DNA from: Chloroflexota bacterium
GTDB lineage: Bacteria; Chloroflexota; Dehalococcoidia; UBA2979
Assembly (NCBI GenBank): GCA_009837285.1
Contig: VXTU01000071.1
Coordinates: forward strand, 1-32,319
DNA: 32,319 nt
Direction of reading: 5' to 3'
Part shown: positions 1-8,150 of the stretch, one piece after another
Position numbering within the stretch: position 1 is the stretch's first letter
How the letters are laid out: each line of letters starts with the position of its first letter
Notes under the pieces: generated by a model
Told to the model about the DNA's origin: nothing
Databases searched by the model: none
The model's input: only the letters and a program-made list of their open reading frames with translations
Program-made: the position numbers and the translations under genes

Positions 1-112
1 CCACCCCCACTACCCCCCTCCCGGCCACCCCACCCCCATCCCCGACAACCACGCCACCCCCCTTTCTCACCCCCCCCCCCCCCCCGCGGGGGGAGAGGGG
101 ATCAGAAAGGCG
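1..112. repeat. Poly-C / C-rich low-complexity sequence
   Basis: The first ~110 bases are almost entirely C with scattered A and T. They include an uninterrupted C run of about 15 ending in CCGCGGGG, followed by a G/A-rich stretch. The C-run/G-run junction could fold as a short hairpin just past the stop of the minus-strand oxidoreductase gene, so a terminator role is possible, but there is no T tract. The sequence could equally be an intergenic homopolymer tract or a low-quality contig edge. No coding potential is believable here. Confidence 0.6.
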
Positions 113-2377
113 CTAGGCGTCGTTGTCGCGGATGGGGATGAGCTCGCAGACAGCGTTGTAGTCGGGTTCGCCGGACTCGGGGTCGAGGATGCCGTGGGGG
201 ACCAGCACGTTGCCTTCGGGCCAATGGACCTGGAGCGTTCCCGCGCGGAGGCGAGCAATGCGGGCGCGGCCGCGCAGCTCGCCGGTCTCCGAGCGGAGTA
301 GCACTGCGTCGCCGGGCTCGATGCCGTGCGCGTCCGCGTCGGCCTCCGAGATGAAGACCTGGTCGCGGCGTGTCCCCGTCAGTGGGTCGTGGTCGCCCCA
401 CACCATGCTGTTGAACTGCTTGCCCCGCCGCGTCGAGACGAGGAAGCAGCCCTCGGGCGCCTCGCCGTCCGGGAGCCGTGGCGGCACGAAGCGCGCGCGC
501 CCGTCGGGCGTGTTGAACACGCCGTCGACGCAGAGGCGCTCGCCGCCCCACTGGAACTCGTCGCCCTTCGCCGCGAGGTCCGCGATCGGTTCGTACGGAG
601 GGATCGTGCGGGCGATCTCGTCGCGGATGGCGTCGGTGTCCGCGAAGTGGATCAGGTCGCGGCGGTCGGGCGCGACCCGTTCGGCGATCTCGGTGGCGAT
701 CTGCCACTCGGGGCGCGCCTCGCCGATGCGGCGGCCGGGGATCTCGGGGCTGAAGATGACGCGCCGCTCCATGCTCGTCTCGGTCACGCCGCCCGGCGTC
801 TCGTAGCGCGTCGCGGCGGGGAGCAGGATCGACACGTCGGTCGGTTCGAGCAGCATCATCGGGTTCGCGACGATGTCCTGGAAGATGCGCACCGGCACGC
901 GCGCGAGCGCCTCGCGGACGAAGTCCGGGTCCGGCATCGTCTCCAGGAAGTCGCCGCCGAGCGCATACAACACGTCGACGCGTCCCTCGTGCATCGCGTC
1001 GAGGGACTCGGAGACGCTGAGGCCGGGGCCGCGCGGGACCTCGAAGCCCCATACGGCGGAGACGTCGGCTGCCGAGTGGTCGTCGTAGACCTTCATCCCC
1101 AGGCCGAGCGAGGTCGGGACAGCGCCCATCTCCGCGCCGCCCTGCACCCCGGAGTGGCCACGGATGGGGTTCAGCCCGCTGCCCGGGCGGCCGACGCGCC
1201 CCATCGCCAGCGCGAGGTTGGAGATGGCGTAGACGTTCTGCGTGCCGTGCGCGTGCTGCGTCACGCCCATACTCCACGCGGTGATCGACGTGCGCGCCTC
1301 GGCGTACATGTCGGCGAAGCGGCGCAGCTCCGTCTCCGGCAGGCCCGCGCCGGCCTCCAGCTCCGCCCAGTCGTGGTACGCGATGTACGCACGTAGCTCC
1401 TCGAAGCCCTCGGTGTGCGCGTCGATGAACGCGTGGTCGACCTGGTCGGTCTCGATGAGGTGCTTGAGCGCCGCCGTGAAGAACGAGGCGTCGCCGCCGA
1501 TCTGCACCTCGAAGTGGTCGTCGAGGATCTTCGTGCCGAAGAGCGCGCTCTCCGGCGACGACGGCACCCAGTACCGCTCGAGGCCCTCCTCGAGGTACGG
1601 GTTCACGCTCACGACCTTCGTGCCAGCCTTCTTGGCGAGGTACAGGTACTTCATCGCCACCGGCTGGTTGTTCGCGAGGTTGGTGCCGGCGAGGACGACC
1701 AAGTCGCTGCCGATCCAGTCCGCGTAGCTGTTCGTCGTTGCGCCGTAGCCGATGGTCTGCTCCAGAGCCATCGTGCTCGGCGCGTGGCAGATGCGCGCCG
1801 AGTTGTCGATGTTGTTGGTGCCGAGGAAGCGCGCGACCTTCTGCACCGCGTAGTACGTCTCGTTCGTGATGCCGCGTGAGGTCATGAAGACATCGAAGCG
1901 ATCCGGGTCGTGCTCGACCGTATCCGCGATGCGCTCGGCGGCCAGGTCGAGCGCCTCGTCCCATGAGACGCGGCGATAGCCGGGCTCGCCGGCCCGCCAC
2001 ACCATCGGGTACGGGAGGCGGCCAAGCTCGCGTAGCTCGCGCGAGGTCCTCATGCGGAGGCTCGCAGGATCCTCGAACAGCTCGTGGTCGAGGGCGCCCA
2101 TCGTGTTCATGTGCAGGAGGTTGAGCCGCACCATGCAGAGGTGCGGGCCATCCATGGTCCAGTCGCCCATCCCGCTGGTGCCGAGGGCGCAGCCGTCGCA
2201 GCAGCCATCCTTGAGGATGCGCCACGCGAACGGCAGCTGGCTGCGGTTCGTCCACGCGGCCTTCGCCATCTCGACGTAGTGGTTGGGCTTCGTCGAGCCA
2301 ATCCCGTTGGGGACGAAGCTGGCCCAGCTGCGCGGGCCGAGCAGTCGCTTGCCGCGGCGTACGCCGCGCTTAGCCAT
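113..2377 (-). CDS. Molybdopterin oxidoreductase, FdhF/YdeP (formate dehydrogenase alpha-like) family
   Basis: The 754-aa product resembles the catalytic subunit of cytoplasmic formate-dehydrogenase-like enzymes that use a bis-molybdopterin guanine dinucleotide cofactor. An N-terminal cysteine cluster (C59, C60, C63, with C81 further on) could hold an Fe-S centre. The segment ARICHAPST puts Cys197 where these enzymes place the metal-ligating Cys or selenocysteine, so this is a cysteine form. The C-terminal ~110 residues match the molybdopterin-dinucleotide-binding domain (VSTRRGKQFNS, then a beta-barrel ending in NAVCELIPIRD). The length is usual for the YdeP branch. ATG at 2377 overlaps the fdhD stop by 8 bp, implying translational coupling. 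No Tat signal or partner Fe-S subunit is visible, so it is probably cytoplasmic. Formate oxidation is the likeliest role, but the YdeP branch is poorly characterised and the substrate remains inferred. Confidence 0.88.
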   Translation of the reverse strand: MAKRGVRRGKRLLGPRSWASFVPNGIGSTKPNHYVEMAKAAWTNRSQLPFAWRILKDGCCDGCALGTSGMGDWTMDGPHLCMVRLNLLHMNTMGALDHELFEDPASLRMRTSRELRELGRLPYPMVWRAGEPGYRRVSWDEALDLAAERIADTVEHDPDRFDVFMTSRGITNETYYAVQKVARFLGTNNIDNSARICHAPSTMALEQTIGYGATTNSYADWIGSDLVVLAGTNLANNQPVAMKYLYLAKKAGTKVVSVNPYLEEGLERYWVPSSPESALFGTKILDDHFEVQIGGDASFFTAALKHLIETDQVDHAFIDAHTEGFEELRAYIAYHDWAELEAGAGLPETELRRFADMYAEARTSITAWSMGVTQHAHGTQNVYAISNLALAMGRVGRPGSGLNPIRGHSGVQGGAEMGAVPTSLGLGMKVYDDHSAADVSAVWGFEVPRGPGLSVSESLDAMHEGRVDVLYALGGDFLETMPDPDFVREALARVPVRIFQDIVANPMMLLEPTDVSILLPAATRYETPGGVTETSMERRVIFSPEIPGRRIGEARPEWQIATEIAERVAPDRRDLIHFADTDAIRDEIARTIPPYEPIADLAAKGDEFQWGGERLCVDGVFNTPDGRARFVPPRLPDGEAPEGCFLVSTRRGKQFNSMVWGDHDPLTGTRRDQVFISEADADAHGIEPGDAVLLRSETGELRGRARIARLRAGTLQVHWPEGNVLVPHGILDPESGEPDYNAVCELIPIRDNDA

Positions 2378-3176
2378 CGAGGCGCTCCGCGCCGGCGTAG
2401 ACGTTGAAGCGGTCGCCGCGCGCGAAGCCAGCGAGCATCAGCCCCAGCTCCCGGGCCAGCTCGACGGCGAGCGAGGAGGGCGCGGAGACACCCACCACGC
2501 CGCCGAGGCGCGCCATCGCCGCCTTCTGCACGATCTCGAAGCTCTGCCGCCCGGAGACGACGAGCAGCGATGGCGGCAGCGGCCAGCCCTCGACGCTGAG
2601 TGCACCGATCGCCTTGTCGACCGCGTTGTGGCGTCCGATGTCCTCGCGCACGACGAGCGCACGCCCGTCCAGGTCGAAGATGCCGGCGGCGTGCAGGCCC
2701 CCGGTCTCCTCAAACGTCGGCTGGAGCTCGCCCAGGCGGTCCGTCAGGCCCGCGACGACCTCGCGGCGCACGGCGAACTCCGGCGCACGCGGCGCGAGGA
2801 GTTCGACCGCCTCGATCGATGCCTTCCCGCAGACGCCGCAGGAGCTCGAGACGAAGAGGTTGCGGCTGAACTGCTCGATGTCGACGACGACGCCCTCGGC
2901 AAGCCGGGCGTCGGCGACGGCGTCCTCGCCGAACTCGACGGCGCGCACCTCGGACGGGCGCAGCACGACGCCCTCGGTCAGCAGGAAGCCCCGTACGAGG
3001 TCGGCGTCGTCGCCGGGGGTGCGCATCACCACGGCGAGCGAGTGCCCGTCGAGCCGGATCTCGAGTGGTTCCTCGACGGCTACGGCGTCCAGCGTTGGAG
3101 ATCCTGCGTGGTCGCGCGACTCGCCGGACGCGACGCGGTGGACATGAACTGCGGTGGAGCGTTGCTGTGTGGTCAC
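2370..3176 (-). CDS. fdhD: Formate dehydrogenase sulfurtransferase FdhD
   Basis: FdhD passes sulfur from a cysteine desulfurase to the molybdenum cofactor, which is needed to activate formate dehydrogenase. With GTG at 3176 the product is 268 aa, close to the usual ~270. The catalytic pair lies in SSSCGVCG (C113, C116). Other family blocks are EEPLEIRLDG, DLVRGFLLTEG, REDIGRHNAVDK and VSGRQSFEIVQKA. The frame stays open upstream to 3410, but that extension is Arg-rich and runs inside the neighbouring SAM hydrolase gene, so it is rejected. The GTG has no strong ribosome site, and its exact position is the least certain point. It directly precedes and overlaps the molybdopterin oxidoreductase, its expected client. 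Confidence 0.93.
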   Translation of the reverse strand: MTTQQRSTAVHVHRVASGESRDHAGSPTLDAVAVEEPLEIRLDGHSLAVVMRTPGDDADLVRGFLLTEGVVLRPSEVRAVEFGEDAVADARLAEGVVVDIEQFSRNLFVSSSCGVCGKASIEAVELLAPRAPEFAVRREVVAGLTDRLGELQPTFEETGGLHAAGIFDLDGRALVVREDIGRHNAVDKAIGALSVEGWPLPPSLLVVSGRQSFEIVQKAAMARLGGVVGVSAPSSLAVELARELGLMLAGFARGDRFNVYAGAERLDG

Positions 3177-3244
3177 GAGGCGGTTCCGGTGATTGTGACG
3201 CAGGGTACCATCCCGTGCCGAGGACACAGGTTCGCGGCTCGCAC

Positions 3245-4027
3245 CTATCGCAACGGCACGACGAGGAGCGGCGAGCCGCGGCGCAGCCCGAGTGTTTCTG
3301 CTGCGCTGCCCTCCCGCACGGCCACCTCGATGTACCCGCTGCTGCCGGCCAGGGCGAGCGGCGCGCCGCTGGCGGCGTCGGCGTACGTACGCAGCATCGG
3401 CAGCTCGCATCCCCCGGCGTGCACCCGCGCCTGGTCCAGCGCGTCTCGCAGCATCGAGACGTGGATGTTCGTGACGGCGTTGCCGAAGCGGTCGACGTGC
3501 ATCACCTCGCCGCGGACACCGTCTTCGGTCCGTTCAGGCTCCGGTAACGCAAGCTTCGTCACGTCCGACACGGGCGGGCCAAGGTCGGCGAGCGCGCCGC
3601 CGCAGGCGAGGTGAGCGGCGGCCGGTGCAAAGACATCGCGCCCCTCGAACGTCGCGCTGACGGGCTCACGCCGAAGCTCGGGGTTCGTGAGTTCGTGCAC
3701 GGCATCGATCGCGTGGGTGCGAGCGAGGAGCGTGAGCAGGCCGTTGTCGGGGCACACCACGCGCTGCCCCGACACCTCGGCAGCGATGGGCCGCCGGTCG
3801 CTGCCGACTCCGGGGTCGACGACTGCGACATGCACCGTGCCGGCGGGAAACGTCGGAACGGACGCGGCGAGGAACAGCGCGCCCTCGACCACGTCGTGCG
3901 GCGCAACATCGTGCGTCAGGTCGTGGATGCGCAGGTCCACGCACCGGCTCAGCAGCACGCCCTTGAGTTGCGCGACGTACGAGTCGCGCGTGCCGAAGTC
4001 CGTCGTCAGCGTGACGATGCCCGGCAC
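3245..4027 (-). CDS. S-adenosyl-L-methionine hydroxide adenosyltransferase (DUF62 / SAM hydrolase)
   Basis: The 260-aa product belongs to the family of the fluorinase and SAM hydroxide adenosyltransferases, which cleave SAM to adenosine and L-methionine with water as nucleophile. Family blocks visible in order are IVTLTTDFGTRD at the N-terminus (D10), HVAVVDPGVGSDRR (D71, with R78 a candidate active-site Arg), VVCPDNGLLT, FEGRDVFAPAAAHLA (H138) and DRFGNAVTNI. The C-terminal beta domain ends with RRGSPLLVVPLR. The start is GTG at 4027, only 7 bp after the stop of the betaine-binding lipoprotein, so it lies in the same transcription unit. The fluorinase-specific halide loop is not evident, so hydrolase is the better call. 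Its physiological role is unclear in most bacteria. Here it sits between a betaine transporter and fdhD. Confidence 0.9.
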   Translation of the reverse strand: MPGIVTLTTDFGTRDSYVAQLKGVLLSRCVDLRIHDLTHDVAPHDVVEGALFLAASVPTFPAGTVHVAVVDPGVGSDRRPIAAEVSGQRVVCPDNGLLTLLARTHAIDAVHELTNPELRREPVSATFEGRDVFAPAAAHLACGGALADLGPPVSDVTKLALPEPERTEDGVRGEVMHVDRFGNAVTNIHVSMLRDALDQARVHAGGCELPMLRTYADAASGAPLALAGSSGYIEVAVREGSAAETLGLRRGSPLLVVPLR

Positions 4028-4034
4028 GCCGCGA

Positions 4035-5057
4035 CTAGCTCGACTCGGGCCAGCCGCTGGGGATCTCGCTATTGGCGAGCGCGGTCCGGATCGCGTCGGC
4101 TGCCTCGTCAGTCACCCACGCGCTCCAGATGGCCTCGTTGCCCTTGAGCCACCAGAGCGCGCCGTCGTTGACGTCGGCGTTCTCGTTGTCGGCGAGCCAC
4201 TTGGCCACACCCTCGTACTCGGGGATCGTGAAGCTCCACGACCGCAGCATCTCGATAATGTCCGGGGCGTCGTCGAGCACGTCCGGATGGACAGCGATGA
4301 AGATCTGGGTGGGCCCGTAGGCACACGCCTTGGTCGTCTCCCAGCACTCATCGGTGTACGGCGGCTCATCGAGGCGCACGAGGTCGAGCACCGCGGCGGG
4401 CTCGTTCGTCCCCCACTGGTACCCGAGCCATGGTTCGCGCTTCTGGTAAGCGCCATAGAGGTCGGCATTGAGGGCGGCGCCGTCGCCCGGGTTGATGACC
4501 TCAACGTGGTCGAGCAGGCCGTAGGCCTCGATCTGGGCGGCGTTCACCACCTCGCAGCCCCAGCCGATCACGCACGACACGAGGCGCGCCTTCCCGCCAG
4601 TCTCGGCGGTGGCAAAGATCTGCTTGAACCGCTCCTCCTTGAGGTCCTCGATGCTATCGAGGTCGGGGTACTCCTCCTGCAGGTAGGCGGGAATGACGAA
4701 CGCGGACTGCCAGTCGTCACCAAGGCTGGGGCCGAGGCGCACCACCTCACCGGCAGCTTCGGCCGGATACCAGGCTTCGTCCTGGTTGGGCAGCCAGATC
4801 TCCATCGTGATCGCCGTGTCGCCACGGATCAGCCCCTGGAACAGCGGCAGCGTGGAGCCGAAGACCGTGTCGGTCTCGTAGCCGTACCCGATCTCGGTGA
4901 TGTACTGCGCGATGCGCGTCTGTACCTGCGCGCTCGTCCAGTTCAGGTCACTGAAGACGAGCGTCGGCTGCTCGTCCTCGCCGCCGCACGATGAGGCGAC
5001 CGTGAGCACGGCGACGGCAAGCAGCGCCGCAACGAGATTCCGGGAGCGAATAAACAT
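4035..5057 (-). CDS. proX: Glycine betaine/proline-type ABC transporter substrate-binding lipoprotein
   Basis: The 340-aa protein is the extracytoplasmic receptor of a compatible-solute importer. ATG at 5057 is preceded by AAGGTGA, a good ribosome site, and gives a clean lipoprotein signal: a basic MFIRSR, a hydrophobic core LVAALLAVAVLTV, then ASSC with lipidated Cys24. The frame continues upstream to 5099 but without a signal-like sequence. The mature part matches the OpuAC/ProX fold (VFSDLNWTSAQVQTRIAQYI, then EIWLPNQDEAWYP) and is rich in Trp and Tyr, as expected for an aromatic cage around a quaternary amine. The downstream SAM hydrolase starts 7 bp after its stop. Betaine is the likeliest ligand, but carnitine, choline or proline betaine cannot be excluded from sequence. 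Confidence 0.9.
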   Translation of the reverse strand: MFIRSRNLVAALLAVAVLTVASSCGGEDEQPTLVFSDLNWTSAQVQTRIAQYITEIGYGYETDTVFGSTLPLFQGLIRGDTAITMEIWLPNQDEAWYPAEAAGEVVRLGPSLGDDWQSAFVIPAYLQEEYPDLDSIEDLKEERFKQIFATAETGGKARLVSCVIGWGCEVVNAAQIEAYGLLDHVEVINPGDGAALNADLYGAYQKREPWLGYQWGTNEPAAVLDLVRLDEPPYTDECWETTKACAYGPTQIFIAVHPDVLDDAPDIIEMLRSWSFTIPEYEGVAKWLADNENADVNDGALWWLKGNEAIWSAWVTDEAADAIRTALANSEIPSGWPESS

Positions 5058-5114
5058 GAGCTTCACCTTTATGGTTCGCGCCAACTGTACCCGGAGCACT
5101 GCGTCCGGTGTGCG

Positions 5115-6173
5115 TCACCCCGCGCTACGACGGTCGCTCTGCTCGCTCGCGATCGACTGCGTGAGCCGGTCGATGATGATCGCGAGGAACACGATCGCGA
5201 GCCCGGCGATCAGGCCGTTGCCGGGCTGGTTCTTCTGGAGCGCCCGCAGCACATCGTCGCCCAGTCCGCCCGCGGCCACCATGCTGGCGATGGTGACCAT
5301 CGCGAGGGCCATCAGCGTGGTCTGGTTGATGCCGGCCATGATCGTCGGCATCGCCATCGGGATTTGCACCTTCGTCAGCACCTGCCAGGGCGACGAGCCG
5401 AACGCGAGGGCGGCTTCGACGGCCTGCGGCGACACCTGGCGGATGCCGAGGTTGGTGAGCCGGATCACGGGCGGCACGGCGTAGATGACCGTCGCGAAGA
5501 TCCCGGCTGGCTTCCCCAGCCCGAAGAACAGGATGCCCGGCAGCAGGTACACGAAGCTCGGCATCGTCTGCATCGCGTCGAGGATCGGCCGCATCACGCC
5601 GTCGGCGATCCTGCTGCGGGCCCCCAGCACGCCCAGCGGCAGGCCGAGGGCGAGCGCAATCGCCACCGCCACCACCATCAGCGCGATGGTGTCGATCGCG
5701 TTCTCCCACAGTCCCATGAACCCGATGTAGAGCAGCGTGAGGGTCGTGAATGCGGTCAGGCGCCAGCGCCCTACCACGAAGGAGAGCAGCGCCAACGCCG
5801 CGATCGCGGCCGGCCACGGGACCCACTTCAGCACGTCCTCGATGGAGACAAGGGTGCGCCCGACCGCATCGCTGATGCCGTCGAAGAGCCAGTCACCCTC
5901 CTCGGTCAGCCAGTCGACCGCGCCGTCGATCGTCTCTCCGGTGCGCTCCCGGACGGTCTCGGTCAGCACCACCGACCCGCCACCCTGCGTGGACGCACGC
6001 GACTCGGAGATCGTCGTGGGGAAGTCCATCCCGGGCCCCCAGACGGCGAGGCTGACGCCGAGGATGATGAGCACCGCCGCCGCGCCCGGCAGCCAGGCGT
6101 AGCGTCGCCACGGCGCGCTCGGCGCCGTGTCGCGCTCATCCGGAGCACGCTCGACGTCGCCGGGAGCGGTCAC
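5115..6173 (-). CDS. proW: Glycine betaine/proline-type ABC transporter permease
   Basis: The 352-aa membrane subunit has a first membrane segment at about residues 25-46. A ~70-residue loop follows that is probably extracytoplasmic, then about six further hydrophobic segments from residue 120 to 335. The ATPase-coupling EAA loop is at 253-278 ([18 protein letters not shown]...). [19 protein letters not shown] is typical of ProW/OpuAB. GTG at 6173 overlaps the ATPase stop by 4 bp (GTGA), so the two are translationally coupled. The long N-terminal extension resembles that of E. coli ProW in length rather than sequence. It pairs with the ATPase upstream and the lipoprotein downstream. Confidence 0.92.
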   Translation of the reverse strand: MTAPGDVERAPDERDTAPSAPWRRYAWLPGAAAVLIILGVSLAVWGPGMDFPTTISESRASTQGGGSVVLTETVRERTGETIDGAVDWLTEEGDWLFDGISDAVGRTLVSIEDVLKWVPWPAAIAALALLSFVVGRWRLTAFTTLTLLYIGFMGLWENAIDTIALMVVAVAIALALGLPLGVLGARSRIADGVMRPILDAMQTMPSFVYLLPGILFFGLGKPAGIFATVIYAVPPVIRLTNLGIRQVSPQAVEAALAFGSSPWQVLTKVQIPMAMPTIMAGINQTTLMALAMVTIASMVAAGGLGDDVLRALQKNQPGNGLIAGLAIVFLAIIIDRLTQSIASEQSDRRSAG

Positions 6174-7039
6174 CGGGCGGCCTCAGCCTCCGCGGTGGGC
6201 GCTCCGCGCAGCTCGGCCATGCTGGCGACGTCTTGCACGAAGTCGGCCACGTAGTCGTCGGCCGGACGGTTCACGATGTCCTCGGGCGTGCCCTCCTGCA
6301 CGATCGCGCCGTCGCGCATGATCGCAATGCGGTCGCCGAGCTTGATCGCCTCGTTGAGGTCGTGCGTGATGAACACGATGGTCTTGTGGAGCTGGGACTC
6401 AAGCGCCGCCAGCTCGTCCTGCATCCGCCGCCGGATGAGCGGGTCGAGGCCGCTGAACGGCTCGTCCATGATCAGCACCTCGGGGTCCACGGCCAGCGCT
6501 CGCGCGATCCCCACCCGCTGCTGCATGCCCCCGCTCATCTCGCGCGGGTAGTAGTCCTCCCAGCCGCCGAGGCCGACTGTCTCGATCGCCTCGTGCGCCG
6601 CGCGGTAGCGCGTGTCCTCGTCCACGCCCTGGATTTCGAGGCCGTACGCCACGTTGTCGATCACACGGCGGTGCGGGAGCAGGCCGTAGTGCTGGAACAC
6701 CATCGCGATCTGGCTGCGGCGAAACTCGGTGAGTTCCTTCGAGGTGTAATCGAGGATGTCCTCGCCGCCGAAGCGAATCGCCCCGCGGGTCGGCTCCACG
6801 AGCCGGATGAGGCAGCGGGCGAGGGTAGACTTGCCGCTGCCGGAGAGCCCCATCACGACGTAGATCTGGCCGGGTTCAACCTCGAGCGATACGTCGCGGA
6901 GTCCGACGACGGCGCCGAGTTGGTCCTGGAGTTCCGCCCGGCTCTTGTCGATGTGCTCGGGCGCGAAGACTCGCTGTGGGTCGTCGCCGAAGACCTTCCA
7001 GAGCCCCTGGACTTCGATCTGTGGTCGGTCCGGACTCAT
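6170..7039 (-). CDS. proV: Glycine betaine/proline-type ABC transporter ATP-binding protein, without CBS domains
   Basis: The 289-aa ATPase of the betaine-type importer shows Walker [10 protein letters not shown] (64-72), a Q-loop in [12 protein letters not shown], signature MSGGMQQR (168-175), Walker B VLIMDEP (D192, E193) and the switch His in [28 protein letters not shown] is characteristic of the ProV/OpuAA group. ATG at 7039 follows a GGGAG ribosome site. The frame is open further upstream, but that part is Arg-rich and unlike the family. ProV and OpuAA usually carry two C-terminal CBS domains for ionic-strength sensing. This protein ends about 20 residues after the ABC core ([10 protein letters not shown]...), so it lacks them, and the transporter may not be osmotically gated. 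Confidence 0.92.
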   Translation of the reverse strand: MSPDRPQIEVQGLWKVFGDDPQRVFAPEHIDKSRAELQDQLGAVVGLRDVSLEVEPGQIYVVMGLSGSGKSTLARCLIRLVEPTRGAIRFGGEDILDYTSKELTEFRRSQIAMVFQHYGLLPHRRVIDNVAYGLEIQGVDEDTRYRAAHEAIETVGLGGWEDYYPREMSGGMQQRVGIARALAVDPEVLIMDEPFSGLDPLIRRRMQDELAALESQLHKTIVFITHDLNEAIKLGDRIAIMRDGAIVQEGTPEDIVNRPADDYVADFVQDVASMAELRGAPTAEAEAAR

Positions 7040-7089
7040 GGCGCTCCCGGTACCCAAGCGCGGGCAGGCGGTCCGTGCGCCGAAGGACA

Positions 7090-7119
7090 GTGGTATCCGG
7101 CACGCACAAGGTATACCAC
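7090..7119. promoter_or_regulatory. Inverted repeat GTGGTAT-N16-ATACCAC in the proV / lyase divergent gap
   Basis: Perfect 7-bp arms (7090-7096 and 7113-7119) are separated by 16 bp in the 193-bp gap between the divergent transporter operon and the lyase gene. The right arm overlaps the palindrome GGTATACC. The size and placement suit a dimeric repressor binding site or an element overlapping the minus-strand promoter. No regulator gene is adjacent. Confidence 0.35.
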
Positions 7120-7180
7120 GATCCGATGCTTCGACCTGAAGGCATACGGCGCGCGCACGCCCCTCGGCGCGCGGGTTCGC

Positions 7181-7227
7181 TATCCTCCGCCCCGCGCCCC
7201 GCGGCACTCAATCGGGGCTGGAGGAGG
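7181..7227 (+). promoter_or_regulatory. Candidate -10 box, leader hairpin and ribosome site of the lyase gene
   Basis: TATCCT at 7181-7186 could be a -10 element, with no convincing -35. It is followed by a perfect 6-bp stem, GCCCCG (7196-7201) with CGGGGC (7213-7218). The strong Shine-Dalgarno GGAGGAGG (7220-7227) comes 5 nt before ATG at 7233. The stem abuts the ribosome site and could modulate access to it. The ribosome site is secure; the rest is tentative. Confidence 0.4.
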
Positions 7228-7232
7228 ACCAC

Positions 7233-8114
7233 ATGCGCCACTCGACCACCCTGCGGAACCGGCTTGCGGGGCCGGAGATCATCGTGCTGCCCGGCGCGTA
7301 CGACGCCCTGTCGGCCCGCCTCGCCCAGCGCGCCGGCTTCGATGCGCTCTTCACCACCGGCTTCGGCTTCTCCGCGGCCGCCCTCGGCGCGCCCGACTAC
7401 GGGCTGCTGACCGCTTCCGAGGTGCTCGACCGCGTCCGGCCCATCGTTGCGGCCGTGGACGTGCCGCTGGTGGCGGACATGGATACCGGCTACGGCAACC
7501 CGCTCAATGTCGTGCGGACGGTGCGCGAGTGCGTGCAGGCCGACGTGGCGGGGATCATCCTCGAGGACCAGGAGTGGCCGAAGAAATGCGGCCACTTCGA
7601 GGGTAAGCGCGTGATACCCGCCGAGGAGCACGCGCAGAAAATCCGCGCGGCGGCCGACGCCCGCGGTGACGATGACCTCGTGATCATCGGCCGCACCGAC
7701 GCCCGCGCTCCGCTCGGCCTCGACGAGGCGATCCGGCGTGGCCGCCTCTACCACGAGTCCGGCGCCGACGTGGTGTTCGTCGAGGCGCCGCAGTCAATCG
7801 AGGAGCTACAGGCGGTACGCGAGGCGATCCCGGACGCTCCGCTGTTCGCGAACATGATCGAGGGCGGCAAGACGCCGCTGCTCTCCTCGGCCGAACTGCA
7901 GGACCTCGGCTACTCGATGGTCGTGTTCCCGCTCGCGGCGCTGTTCACCGCGGCGCGCGCGATCGCCGAGACGTACCAGGCACTGTTCGAGACGAAGACG
8001 ACCGCGGGCCGCACCGAAGCGATGGTGGGCTTCCACGAGTTCGAGGAGATCGTCGGCGTGCCGGACTGGCGGGAGCTGGAGGGCCTCTACGGAGTCGGAG
8101 AGGACGCGGCGTAG
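7233..8114 (+). CDS. Isocitrate lyase / phosphoenolpyruvate mutase superfamily enzyme
   Basis: The 293-aa TIM-barrel enzyme belongs to the superfamily that forms or breaks C-C or P-C bonds next to a carboxylate, using Mg2+ (2-methylisocitrate lyase, oxaloacetate hydrolase, carboxyphosphonoenolpyruvate mutase and relatives). Metal-site residues are in LVADMDTGYGN (D82, D84) and ILEDQ (E111, D112). The flexible-loop motif KKCGHFEGK (117-125) places Cys119 as the catalytic acid/base of lyase-type members. ATG at 7233 has a strong GGAGGAGG site. It is monocistronic, diverging from the betaine transporter and converging on a small membrane-protein gene. KKCGH favours a 2-methylisocitrate lyase or oxaloacetate-type lyase over a phosphonomutase. 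No methylcitrate-cycle genes are nearby, so the substrate is open. Confidence 0.88.
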   Translation: MRHSTTLRNRLAGPEIIVLPGAYDALSARLAQRAGFDALFTTGFGFSAAALGAPDYGLLTASEVLDRVRPIVAAVDVPLVADMDTGYGNPLNVVRTVRECVQADVAGIILEDQEWPKKCGHFEGKRVIPAEEHAQKIRAAADARGDDDLVIIGRTDARAPLGLDEAIRRGRLYHESGADVVFVEAPQSIEELQAVREAIPDAPLFANMIEGGKTPLLSSAELQDLGYSMVVFPLAALFTAARAIAETYQALFETKTTAGRTEAMVGFHEFEEIVGVPDWRELEGLYGVGEDAA

Positions 8115-8130
8115 CCGGGGCCCGACCGGC
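8114..8130 (+). terminator. Possible short hairpin after the lyase gene
   Basis: GCCGG (8114-8118) pairs with CCGGC (8126-8130) across a 7-nt loop, starting on the last base of the lyase stop codon, in a 36-bp convergent gap. There is no T tract, so it is at best a weak or Rho-assisted stop. Confidence 0.2.
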
Positions 8131-8150
8131 CATGCGGAGTGAGGCAGCGC

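Noticed and set aside
1785-1791. Selenocysteine at the formate dehydrogenase active site
   Set aside because: The aligned position is an ordinary Cys codon (Cys197). No in-frame TGA needs recoding.
102-2255. 717-aa open frame on the minus strand in another frame of the oxidoreductase gene
   Set aside because: It is Arg/Pro/His-rich with no family features. It is a shadow of the molybdopterin oxidoreductase, a common effect of GC-rich codon use.
3177-3410. N-terminal extension of FdhD to an upstream ATG
   Set aside because: It runs into the SAM hydrolase gene and is Arg-rich without family similarity. GTG at 3176 gives the normal length.
3245-4027. Fluorinase or chlorinase activity for the SAM-cleaving enzyme
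   Set aside because: The halide-specific insertion loop is not evident and the overall pattern fits the SAM hydroxide adenosyltransferase branch.
7040-7207. N-terminal extension of the betaine ATPase
   Set aside because: It lies in the divergent promoter gap and does not resemble ProV. ATG at 7039 has a good ribosome site.
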